The notes: generated by a model from the sequence alone, not told the origin. A stretch of 5,758 bases of DNA from an archaeon (GCA_027021185.1 JALUUU010000244.1:1-5758), one strand, 5' to 3'; counted from the first letter of the stretch, positions 1-5,066 are shown. Program-made: numbers and translations.

Positions 1-46
1 CCTGGTCATAGAAGGCAGCCCTCAGGTTCCAAGCAAATCTACCCAT
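1..46 (-). CDS. Start of an unidentified protein, cut by the window edge
   Basis: Only the first 15 codons are present. The visible residues are MGRFAWNLRAAFYDQ. The ATG at 46-44 shares one base with the TGA stop of the KH-domain gene (TGATG), which is the kind of coupling seen elsewhere in this operon and is the main reason to believe the start. The purine-rich GGAAGTG just upstream could serve as a weak ribosome site. The family cannot be decided from so little. The aromatic AAFYDQ stretch loosely recalls the N-terminus of class I SAM-dependent methyltransferases, but this is only an impression. It would be the seventh gene of the translation/ribosome-maturation operon. Confidence 0.45.
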   Translation of the reverse strand, partial: MGRFAWNLRAAFYDQ

Positions 47-588
47 CACTTCCAGAGGGAAAGCCTCTTCTCTTTAAGCTTTCGGGCCTTGTTCTGCAGG
101 ACCTTATATACAACGCCGTGGGGTATCCCCTCCGCGAGCATTATCACCGCCTCCCTGGCGGCGGCCACCTCGTCATGGGTCCCGACGATGGTGACGCTCT
201 TCCCGGAGACAGCCACCCAGGCGCGGGTCATCTCCTCTATGTACTTCCTGGTTCTGCCCTCCCTGCCGATAATCCTGGCCTTCTGCCTCTTAAGGGCCTT
301 CTCAGACCTCCCCACGATGTCTTGGAGGTCGATTATGTCCAGGACGTATTCGTCGCTGCAGAGACGCATGGCCTTCTTGGGGTTGAGGCCCCTGCCTATT
401 GCTTTTACTATGTCCCGGCCCTTCCATTCCGCCAGCACGTCCTCCCCCTGGTTCTCGATGGTGACGACGCCCTCCTTGGCGTCTATGCCGAGCTTGACTT
501 TGAGCCGGTCCTCTATCTCCTTCTTGACCTTCCCTCCCCTGCCTATGAGCACGGCCACCCTGCGGCGGGGGATTCTTACGTATTCCAT
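46..588 (-). CDS. KH-domain RNA-binding protein, archaeal Dim2/Pno1 (Krr1-like) homologue
   Basis: This 180-residue protein has two KH domains. The first carries the GxxG loop as IGRGGK (residues 15-20). The second carries it as RIIGREGRTRKYIEE (about 105-119), which matches the hallmark of eukaryotic Pno1/Dim2. The C-terminus is basic (KARKLKEKRLSLWK). In eukaryotes Dim2/Pno1 binds the 3' end of small-subunit rRNA during late pre-40S maturation, and a Pyrococcus Dim2 structure has been reported with aIF2-alpha, so a role in 16S rRNA 3'-end processing or initiation is the natural inference here. The ATG at 588 is preceded by GGAGGG with a short spacer. The start overlaps the end of the RIO1 gene by 13 nt, so the two are probably translationally coupled. 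That pairing is functionally sensible because Rio1 and Dim2 act on the same precursor particle. Length is normal for the archaeal family. Confidence 0.93.
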   Translation of the reverse strand: MEYVRIPRRRVAVLIGRGGKVKKEIEDRLKVKLGIDAKEGVVTIENQGEDVLAEWKGRDIVKAIGRGLNPKKAMRLCSDEYVLDIIDLQDIVGRSEKALKRQKARIIGREGRTRKYIEEMTRAWVAVSGKSVTIVGTHDEVAAAREAVIMLAEGIPHGVVYKVLQNKARKLKEKRLSLWK

Positions 589-1349
589 GCTCGCCCTCCG
601 GTTATCCTGCCGTATACCTCCTCCTCGGTGATCTCCACATAGTCCCTGAAGAACCTCACAAGGTTGGAGACGTCCCGATGCAGAAAGGCATCCGCGTGGG
701 GGTGCTCCCGCACAACTGCCTGGGACAGGTCTATGATAACGGGCCTTCCCCTGTGCACCAATATGTTGTACTCGCTGAGATCGGCATGCACCAGGTGGGC
801 CTTGCGGTAGAGCCGCCCAGCCTGCTTGAGTATCTCCTCCAGCATGGCCTCCGGGTCCTTCATCTCGTATTCCTTCAGCATGGGGGCCGGGATCCTGTCC
901 TTCCCTATGAACCTCATAATCAGCACGTTGTTCCTGTAGGCAACGGCCTCAGGAACCCTGACCTTTGCCTCCCGGGCGCGCCTTAAGTTCACGTATTCCT
1001 TCCTCACCCAGGTGTATATCACCCGTCTCCTGCTCTTCTTGATGTCCCTGAACCTGGGGTCTCCCTCGATGTACTTGAGGAAGGACTTGTAGTCCCCTGT
1101 TGTGACGCGGTGGATCTTCACGGCCAGCTCCTCCCCATCACGGCCCTCTCCGAAGAATACATTGGCCTCCTTCCCGGTCTTTATCACCCCATCAAGGATG
1201 TCTATGTAGCCCTTGTTGGCCAGGTAGTAAAGGGTCAGGAGAGTGCTCTTATCGAAAACCTCGCTGGAGACCTTGTAGTCCTCCAGGCCCTTTATCTTCT
1301 TCCTGAGCTTCTCCAGTTCCCTGTCCAAGCGCCGAAAATCGTCGATCAT
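576..1349 (-). CDS. rio1: RIO1-type serine/threonine kinase/ATPase
   Basis: This 257-residue atypical protein kinase belongs to the RIO1 subfamily. The N-terminal helical segment (1-50) is followed by the RIO1 P-loop equivalent, IKTGKEANVFF (56-66). The phosphate-binding lysine is in LAVKIH (K78). The hinge region is NVLIMRFIG (141-149), the catalytic loop is HADLSEYN (D190, N195), and the metal-binding motif is IIDLSQA (D207). The HPHA signature (216-219) is also present. The STGKEA motif typical of RIO1 appears as KTGKEA. Rio1 is thought to act mainly as an ATPase on pre-small-subunit particles and to release maturation factors including Dim2, whose homologue is the next gene. The ATG overlaps the aIF1A stop as ATGA, and no clear Shine-Dalgarno sequence precedes it, so reinitiation from aIF1A is likely. 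The protein lacks the long C-terminal tail of eukaryotic Rio1, as usual for archaea. All key catalytic residues are present. Confidence 0.96.
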   Translation of the reverse strand: MIDDFRRLDRELEKLRKKIKGLEDYKVSSEVFDKSTLLTLYYLANKGYIDILDGVIKTGKEANVFFGEGRDGEELAVKIHRVTTGDYKSFLKYIEGDPRFRDIKKSRRRVIYTWVRKEYVNLRRAREAKVRVPEAVAYRNNVLIMRFIGKDRIPAPMLKEYEMKDPEAMLEEILKQAGRLYRKAHLVHADLSEYNILVHRGRPVIIDLSQAVVREHPHADAFLHRDVSNLVRFFRDYVEITEEEVYGRITGGRAWNT

Positions 1350-1633
1350 ATGACGCCACGGTTTATGAGCCTATCGACCTGGGGCTTGGTGTACCGCCAG
1401 ACTATATCCCCTTTCTCATCCCCCTGGACGGCCCAGGGCCTGACGATGACGATGTCCCCCTCCTTTATCCATATCCTCCTCTTGAGCTTCCCCGGGATCC
1501 TGCAAAGCCGTATCTTGTTGTCCTTGCAACTCACCCGCATTCTGCTCGCTCCCATCATCTGCTCAACAACTCCGAAGACCTCTCCCTTCCCGGGGAGCCT
1601 CAGCCTGCGCAGCTGGTCCTCTTCTTCTTCCAG
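1346..1633 (-). CDS. Translation initiation factor aIF1A with apparent CTG start codon
   Basis: This is archaeal IF1A, the S1/OB-fold homologue of bacterial IF1 and eukaryotic eIF1A, which binds the small-subunit A site and helps start-codon selection. Conserved blocks are VVEQMMGASRMRV, RIPGKLKRRIWI and QGDEKGDIVWRYTK. The first ATG (1558) would give only 70 residues and would delete the first OB strand, including EVFGVVEQ, which the family conserves. Reading upstream in frame to the stop at 1654-1652 finds no ATG, GTG or TTG. There is a CTG at 1633-1631, five bases after a perfect GGAGGTG. That start gives 95 residues, close to the roughly 100 of relatives, with the acidic N-terminus LEEEEDQLRRLRLPGKGE. 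The ribosome site sits directly on the tyrS stop (TAAAGGAGGTG). Family identity is nearly certain. The CTG start is inferred, and a base error at that codon is the main alternative. Confidence 0.9.
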   Translation of the reverse strand: MEEEEDQLRRLRLPGKGEVFGVVEQMMGASRMRVSCKDNKIRLCRIPGKLKRRIWIKEGDIVIVRPWAVQGDEKGDIVWRYTKPQVDRLINRGVI

Positions 1634-1648
1634 TGAAACACCTCCTTT
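1634..1648 (-). promoter_or_regulatory. Strong Shine-Dalgarno sequence deciding the aIF1A start
   Basis: The minus strand reads AAAGGAGGTGTTTCACTG. GGAGGTG is fully complementary to the anti-Shine-Dalgarno CACCUCC at the 3' end of archaeal 16S rRNA. The five-base spacer (TTTCA) leads exactly to the in-frame CTG, and no ATG lies within range. The site overlaps the TAA stop of tyrS, which fits coupled translation. It is the best ribosome site among the gene junctions of this operon. Confidence 0.8.
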
Positions 1649-2612
1649 ATTTTAAATACTCCCTCACAGATGACAACATGTCAGACAGGTACCTGGCGGC
1701 TGACTCCTTGAGGTCCTGGGGATGAACCTCTCCCTGAGTAAAGTCTTTCTCAAGCTCCTCATAGCTCCTGTACTCCAGGTCGCCGCCGAACTTCTCAGGG
1801 CGCTTGATGACGACCTTGGGGTACCTGGGGAAAATCAGGTACTGATACAGCTCCAGCACGGGGTTGTTGGCAGCCTCCCCCATGGGGCAGAAAGCCTTCC
1901 GGAGCTTTCTCCTGATCTCCGACTCGGGATCGTCCACGGCTATGAAGTTGTCCATGCTGGAGGACATCTTTTCCCCGCCGTCGAGGCCGTGGATAATAGG
2001 GGTGTGAATGCACACAGGGGCCCTGTAGCCCAGCTTGGGCAGGTTGTCCCTGGCGAGCATATGGATCTTCCTCTGATCCATGCCCCCAACGGCGACGTCA
2101 ACTCCCAGGGCCACGATGTCCACGACCTGCATAAGGGGGTAGAGCACCCTGGCCACCCTGGGGTTCTCCTCTTTCCTGCCCACGAGGTCCATACTCCTCT
2201 TTGCCCGGAGTAGGGTCGTCTCCAGGGCGAGGCGCTGAACGTCCAGGAAGTAGTCCCTCCTGAGCTGGATCTCTGATCCCAGGACGAACCTCGCCTTCTT
2301 CTCCTCCAATCCTAGGGCGATGAAGCACTCCTTGTTGTACTCGGCCAGCTTCCTCATGTCCTCCAGGGAGCCCTTGCGGTTGAGATATGCGTGCATATCA
2401 GCCAAGAGCACCGTCACCTCGAAGCCCGCGTCCTGTAGGTCCCTGAGCTTGTTGACGGTGAGCACATGACCCAGGTGAACCCGGCCACTGGGCTCGTAGC
2501 CCACGTAAGCCGTGGGCTGGGCCTTCCTCTGAAGGAGCTCTCTGAGCTCCTCCCGGGTTATCACCTCGGAGATGTTCCTCTCCACCAGCTTTACTCTCTC
2601 ATCTAGGTCCAT
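1647..2612 (-). CDS. tyrS: Tyrosyl-tRNA synthetase, archaeal/eukaryotic type
   Basis: This class Ic aminoacyl-tRNA synthetase of about 321 residues activates tyrosine with ATP and charges tRNA-Tyr. It closely follows the Methanocaldococcus TyrRS pattern. It has AYVGYEPSGRVHLGH, which contains the tyrosine-binding Tyr and the HIGH-type signature HLGH. YPLMQVVDI holds the Tyr/Gln/Asp substrate-binding residues (Y151, Q155 and D158 in the Methanocaldococcus enzyme), followed by VGGMDQRKIHMLAR. GGEKMSSS is the KMSKS-type loop. The C-terminal anticodon-contacting part includes RPEKFGGDLEYRSYEELE. The ATG at 2612 is preferred because relatives begin with the equivalent MD-rich N-terminus. An ATG four codons upstream (2624) is possible, and neither has a good ribosome site. 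The gap from the nmd3 stop is 19-31 nt. It is the only evident tRNA-charging gene in an operon otherwise devoted to ribosome assembly and initiation. Confidence 0.96.
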   Translation of the reverse strand: MDLDERVKLVERNISEVITREELRELLQRKAQPTAYVGYEPSGRVHLGHVLTVNKLRDLQDAGFEVTVLLADMHAYLNRKGSLEDMRKLAEYNKECFIALGLEEKKARFVLGSEIQLRRDYFLDVQRLALETTLLRAKRSMDLVGRKEENPRVARVLYPLMQVVDIVALGVDVAVGGMDQRKIHMLARDNLPKLGYRAPVCIHTPIIHGLDGGEKMSSSMDNFIAVDDPESEIRRKLRKAFCPMGEAANNPVLELYQYLIFPRYPKVVIKRPEKFGGDLEYRSYEELEKDFTQGEVHPQDLKESAARYLSDMLSSVREYLK

Positions 2613-2643
2613 TTTATTTGGCATACTTTTTAGACAGGTGTTT

Positions 2644-3513
2644 TTATTCTTTTCTGAGAATCGGGGCCCGCAGCAGGGCCTTAAGGGGCAGATGCAGCTT
2701 TTTCCCCCGGGTGAGGTCGTGCACCTTAACCCTGCTCCTCCCCACGTCAAGGACCCTGAGCTCCCTGCCGTCGTAGAGGAGGACGTCGCCCTTCTTGAAT
2801 CTTGAGAGCTTTAGGGAGATGTTCACCCTGTGGAAGGCCTTGCCCTTCTTCATGCCCACCAGCTTTGGGGACTCCTTGAGCTCTCCCCCGAGCCGGTCCC
2901 TCAGAGCCTTGGCGGCCTTCCGGGCCTGGGAGAGGGAGTCCATGTAGACATCCACCCCCTTCTTAACCGTCCTTACCTCGGAGATCGATTCCTTGACGCC
3001 TTCAAGCACCGTATCCAGCTCGTCAAGCACGTCGCTTCTAAGCCCGTCCTGCCCCCTAAGCTGGAGGATGGCCTCGTAGTATCCTCCATGCTTCCTGGCG
3101 CAGTCCTCGCATAGGACAAGGGAGACCCTGGCCCTGCCCTTCTTGACCTCAGAGTGCTTCAACCCCTTGTAGACGTAGGTGACCTTCACCTCATAGGGCA
3201 GGCTGCACTTCTTGGGGGATATGAACTCTGCCTCGCCGAAGGAAAACTCCTTATCCACGATGTCGGATACTGGGAGAAGCTCCTCCAGTGAGCTCTCCAC
3301 AGCCATCTCCAGGGACTTCTCAGGGTCCTCGGCGGAGACCCATCTCCCCCTGCTCATGTACCTGAGGCACTCACGGCACATCCTGGCGGTGACCCTCCTG
3401 GGGAACTTCAGAACCTCCACGTCTCTGAGGAGGCATCTGGAGCACTTCCCCTCGATGAGCCTGTCGGTTACCCTGCCACAGACGTAGCAGAAAAGCTTCC
3501 TCTTCTCCGCCAT
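2644..3513 (-). CDS. nmd3: Archaeal Nmd3, large-subunit maturation factor homologue
   Basis: This 289-residue protein has the Nmd3 N-terminal zinc-binding region: CxxC pairs at C9/C12, C24/C27, C46/C49 and C135/C138, starting FCYVCGR and KCSRC. A middle alpha/beta part with a coiled, charged stretch (about 160-205) and a C-terminal beta-rich part (about 225-285, GDVLLYDGRELRVLDV) correspond to the eIF5A-like and SH3-like regions of the eukaryotic protein. In eukaryotes Nmd3 loads onto the pre-60S particle and is an export adaptor. Archaea have no nucleus, so the expected role is late large-subunit maturation or anti-association on the intersubunit face, and the export-signal tail is absent as expected. 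The ATG overlaps the DUF424 stop by one base (TAATG). A GGTGAGG ribosome site lies within the last codons of DUF424. Confidence 0.92.
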   Translation of the reverse strand: MAEKRKLFCYVCGRVTDRLIEGKCSRCLLRDVEVLKFPRRVTARMCRECLRYMSRGRWVSAEDPEKSLEMAVESSLEELLPVSDIVDKEFSFGEAEFISPKKCSLPYEVKVTYVYKGLKHSEVKKGRARVSLVLCEDCARKHGGYYEAILQLRGQDGLRSDVLDELDTVLEGVKESISEVRTVKKGVDVYMDSLSQARKAAKALRDRLGGELKESPKLVGMKKGKAFHRVNISLKLSRFKKGDVLLYDGRELRVLDVGRSRVKVHDLTRGKKLHLPLKALLRAPILRKE

Positions 3514-3809
3514 TACATCCTCACCATCTGGGCGTGAGGGACGCCCTGGACAGTTATGACGTTCTCCGGATCTATCAATCCCAGCTTAACCCCAAAGGCC
3601 ACGGCGTCCTCTCCGATGAGGTTGGCGATGGTGGCCTCCATAAGCATACCCTGAAGCTCCTCCTCCCCAACGGTGGACCTGCCGAAGAACTTCTTGTCGG
3701 CCTTCAAAACCAGCTCCCCCTCAGCATATGACCTGCCGTACACTGCCTCATCGCATACCGCTACCAGAACCTCGCTCTGAACCCTGTAGACCTTGACATG
3801 GAACCTCAT
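3513..3809 (-). CDS. DUF424 family protein, function unknown
   Basis: This 98-residue protein is recognisable as the archaeal DUF424 family. It begins MRFHVKVYRVQSEVLVAVCD, has YAEGELVLK (28-36), the conserved helix MEATIANLIGE (57-67), and ends with LIDPENVITVQGVPHAQMVRM-like residues (78-98, key PHAQ at 91-94). No enzymatic motif, signal or membrane segment is visible. C19 is the only cysteine. The frame stays open upstream into the divergent tusA-like gene, but the ATG at 3809 is chosen because it gives the family length and places a TATA box about 26 nt upstream. It is first in the operon and overlaps nmd3, so a link to ribosome biogenesis or translation is inferred from context alone. 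The family identification is confident, but the biochemical role is unknown. Confidence 0.9.
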   Translation of the reverse strand: MRFHVKVYRVQSEVLVAVCDEAVYGRSYAEGELVLKADKKFFGRSTVGEEELQGMLMEATIANLIGEDAVAFGVKLGLIDPENVITVQGVPHAQMVRM

Positions 3810-3826
3810 GGAAAATAATCCGCCTC

Positions 3827-3841
3827 TAAATAATATATAAG
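3827..3841. promoter_or_regulatory. Shared divergent TATA element between DUF424 operon and tusA-like gene
   Basis: The 48-bp gap between the two divergent ATGs (3809 and 3858) contains the single AT-rich core TAAATAATATATAAG. On the minus strand it reads CTTATATATTATTTA, a good archaeal TATA box centred about 26 nt before the DUF424 ATG. On the plus strand its centre lies about 22-27 nt before the tusA-like ATG. Both spacings match leaderless or near-leaderless transcripts. A second AT-rich patch (AAAATATAA, 3847-3855) could serve as an alternative minus-strand TATA with a short leader. No clear repressor operator is visible. Confidence 0.7.
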
Positions 3842-3857
3842 TATCCAAAATATAACC

Positions 3858-4100
3858 ATGGAAAAGCTTCATGCAGACGCCAGGATGAGCACCGCCGACC
3901 TGGACTGCGGATGGATAGCTGTCAAGGCCAGCGAGGTCATGGACGAGCTCGAGGCCGGGCAGGTCTTGGAGATCGCCTGCGAGACCCCTGAGAAGGAGGA
4001 GGACGTGGAGCTGTGGATGGAGATGACGGGCCACGAGCTCATAGCCAAAGAAAAGAGGGGGGAGTGGACCTATTTTTACGTGAAAAAGAAAATCAACTAG
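3858..4100 (+). CDS. TusA/SirA-like sulfur-carrier-fold protein with altered CPxP motif
   Basis: This 80-residue protein has the beta-alpha-beta-alpha-beta-beta pattern of TusA/YeeD/SirA proteins. AVKASEVMDELEAGQVLEI matches the first helix and second strand. EEDVELWMEMTGHELIAKE matches the second helix and the GHEL turn, and the end is a strand (TYFYVKKK). TusA proteins carry persulfide sulfur on the Cys of a CPxP motif, for example in tRNA thiolation or sulfur trafficking. Here C17 aligns with that Cys (LDC at 15-17), but the motif reads CGWI, so both prolines are lost, and extra residues seem to separate the DAR motif (7-9) from LDC. The activity may therefore differ from classical TusA. 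It is the only plus-strand gene. The ATG follows a TATA element with no room for a ribosome site, implying a leaderless mRNA. No sulfur-metabolism neighbour is present to support a pathway. Confidence 0.8.
   Translation: MEKLHADARMSTADLDCGWIAVKASEVMDELEAGQVLEIACETPEKEEDVELWMEMTGHELIAKEKRGEWTYFYVKKKIN
4083..4092 (-). terminator. U-tract terminator for the zinc-ribbon gene, inside the tusA-like 3' end
   Basis: Reading the minus strand just past the TAG stop of the zinc-ribbon gene gives GATTTTCTTTTTCACG, a nearly uninterrupted pyrimidine run within 14 nt of the stop. Archaeal RNA polymerase terminates at such U-tracts without needing a hairpin. On the opposite strand the same bases are the Lys codons ending the tusA-like protein, so the run may simply reflect that lysine-rich tail. 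Confidence 0.45.
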
Positions 4101-4216
4101 GCGGCTATTACCGCGTTTTTTACACACTCCGGACAAAGGTTAGCGGCAGCGGGCAGCTCTGTGTCCCACTCGTAGACGCTGCCGCATAAGGGACAAACAA
4201 GCTTGGCATCAGACAT
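4097..4216 (-). CDS. 39-residue zinc-ribbon microprotein, function unknown
   Basis: The reading frame encodes a 39-residue protein starting MSDAKLVCPLCGSVYEW and ending with LCPECVKNAVIAA-type residues. Two CPxC knuckles (C8/C11 and C28/C31) separated by 16 residues make a minimal zinc ribbon. The spacer contains aromatic and acidic residues (YEWDTE). No other domain, signal or membrane segment fits in this length, and I do not recognise a family. The start is supported by a TATA box 29 nt upstream and by GGTGGC immediately before the ATG. The gene is not read through from the RPA-like gene alone, since a promoter lies in the 40-nt gap. Its TAG stop overlaps the stop of the convergent tusA-like gene. 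Retention of all four cysteines and its own promoter argue that it is real. The role could be RNA or protein binding. Confidence 0.72.
   Translation of the reverse strand: MSDAKLVCPLCGSVYEWDTELPAAANLCPECVKNAVIAA
4101..4121 (+). terminator. Short GC hairpin plus T6 downstream of the tusA-like gene
   Basis: Immediately after the TAG stop the plus strand reads GCGGCTATTACCGCGTTTTTT. GCGG (4101-4104) pairs with CCGC (4111-4114) around a six-base loop, and G then T6 (4116-4121) follow. The U-tract is the key archaeal termination signal, and the stem is short (4 bp) but all G-C. The element lies inside the coding end of the convergent zinc-ribbon gene, where it encodes Lys-Asn-Ala-Val-Ile-Ala. Confidence 0.55.
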
Positions 4217-4240
4217 GCCACCAGCATTTCCCAGCCGGAG

Positions 4241-4249
4241 TTATATATC
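4241..4249 (-). promoter_or_regulatory. TATA box for the zinc-ribbon microprotein gene
   Basis: On the minus strand the 40-nt gap after the RPA-like gene reads CCGGAAGATATATAACTCC. The ATATATAA core is preceded by a purine-rich GGAAG that could act as a BRE. It is centred about 29 nt before the ATG at 4216, which predicts a transcript with zero to a few leader bases. Confidence 0.65.
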
Positions 4250-4256
4250 TTCCGGT

Positions 4257-5066
4257 TCAGATACGCCGGAACCGGCCTATCTTGGGCTCGTAGACGTCCC
4301 CCTCCTGCATGAGGTCGTTGAGCACCGTCTCCAGGTCGTCCTCGCTGAGGCCGCTCTCCCTGAGGAGGGTGACGTACTTAACCCCCTCTCCCTCGTCCAG
4401 GGTCTCAATGAGGTTCAGGAGCAGCGCCTTGGGGTCCTCTTTTCCCTCCTCTTCCGCCGGGATCTCCGCCGCCTCGACCACTTCCTCCTCGATGACCTCC
4501 TCTATCGTCACCTCAGTGGCTTCCTTCTCCCCCGCCATCCAGGCCTCCTCTGTTTCCCTGACCTCATGGACCTCCGCCTCGGGGATAGCCGCCTCGACGG
4601 GGACCTCCGGAGCCCCTGCTTCTTTCTGCTTGATTAGGAGCTCCAGCCTCCTTACCAGCTCCCAGTTGGGATCATCCACCCTCCACACGGACTCCACGTT
4701 GATGTACCTCTCGCCTCCGTACTCCTTCACCTTCCCGACCACGTCCACGATGTCGCCTGGCTTAACGTCCATGAGCAGCTCGACATCGTCCCTGAAGGCC
4801 TTGACCAGGATGGTGTCGCTCCCGTCGTCCAGGGTGATGGAGGCGTACCTGCGGTCCTCGCTCACGAACCTGGAAACTGCTACCCCCATTATCCTCGCCC
4901 TAGAGACTTTCTCCCCCATGGGGGTTAAAACATAGCCGGGCTCCCACCGGGAGTCTGACTTGGAGTACCTGCCCGTGGTTATGTCCTCCACGGCCACCTT
5001 ATACGCGATATTCCTCTCAGACAACCTTGTACCTGTCATCTCTTCTGGGGTCATATATGTGTCCAT
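4257..5066 (-). CDS. RPA32-like single-stranded-DNA-binding protein: OB fold plus C-terminal winged helix
   Basis: This 269-residue protein has a predicted OB fold at about 45-130 (SRARIMGVAVSRFV, ASITLDDGSDTILVKAFR, PGDIVDVVGKVKEYGGERYI), then a short helix (134-148). A highly acidic, low-complexity linker follows (about 150-212, rich in Glu, Pro, Ala and Val). A winged-helix module closes it (about 213-269, ending GDVYEPKIGRFRRI). OB fold, flexible linker and winged helix is the layout of the eukaryotic RPA32 subunit. Binding to single-stranded DNA at the fork or during repair is inferred, with the winged helix recruiting partners. There is no zinc finger, so it is not the large RPA41/RPA70 type. 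It overlaps the MCM gene by 50 nt if the ATG at 5066 is used. In-frame ATGs at 5054 and 5039 would shorten the overlap, and the only purine-rich sequence (AAGGAAGG) abuts the 5066 ATG, so the start is uncertain. Confidence 0.85.
   Translation of the reverse strand: MDTYMTPEEMTGTRLSERNIAYKVAVEDITTGRYSKSDSRWEPGYVLTPMGEKVSRARIMGVAVSRFVSEDRRYASITLDDGSDTILVKAFRDDVELLMDVKPGDIVDVVGKVKEYGGERYINVESVWRVDDPNWELVRRLELLIKQKEAGAPEVPVEAAIPEAEVHEVRETEEAWMAGEKEATEVTIEEVIEEEVVEAAEIPAEEEGKEDPKALLLNLIETLDEGEGVKYVTLLRESGLSEDDLETVLNDLMQEGDVYEPKIGRFRRI

Noticed and set aside
118..642. Long plus-strand open frames opposite the KH, RIO1, tyrS and RPA-like genes (for example 118-642, 1722-2213, 4309-4935).
   Set aside because: They are antisense shadows of GC-rich genes with strong family matches. 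Their translations are low-complexity or compositionally odd, and no promoter or ribosome site supports them.
2641..2648. AATAAAAA as a TATA box giving tyrS its own promoter.
   Set aside because: It is a poor TATA match and the spacing is off for both candidate ATGs (about 21 and 33 nt). The run is explained by the nmd3 stop region, and a weak internal promoter cannot be excluded.
2613..2750. Extending tyrS upstream to 2750.
   Set aside because: The extra part lies in the nmd3 3' end and has no TyrRS similarity. Family members begin near the ATG at 2612.
4097..4100. TAG stops of the tusA-like and zinc-ribbon genes as pyrrolysine codons with readthrough.
   Set aside because: Readthrough gives only short tails with no domain character (6 codons to TAA on the minus strand), and nothing in the window shows a pyrrolysine system.
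3810..4136. Extending the DUF424 frame upstream to 4136 for a 207-residue protein.
   Set aside because: The extension runs through the shared promoter and antisense to the tusA-like gene, adds nothing resembling the family, and ignores the well-placed ATG at 3809.
4510..4707. The acidic Glu/Val/Ala-rich stretch in the RPA-like protein as a DNA repeat.
   Set aside because: No repeated nucleotide unit is visible. It is a low-complexity interdomain linker, normal between an OB fold and a winged helix.
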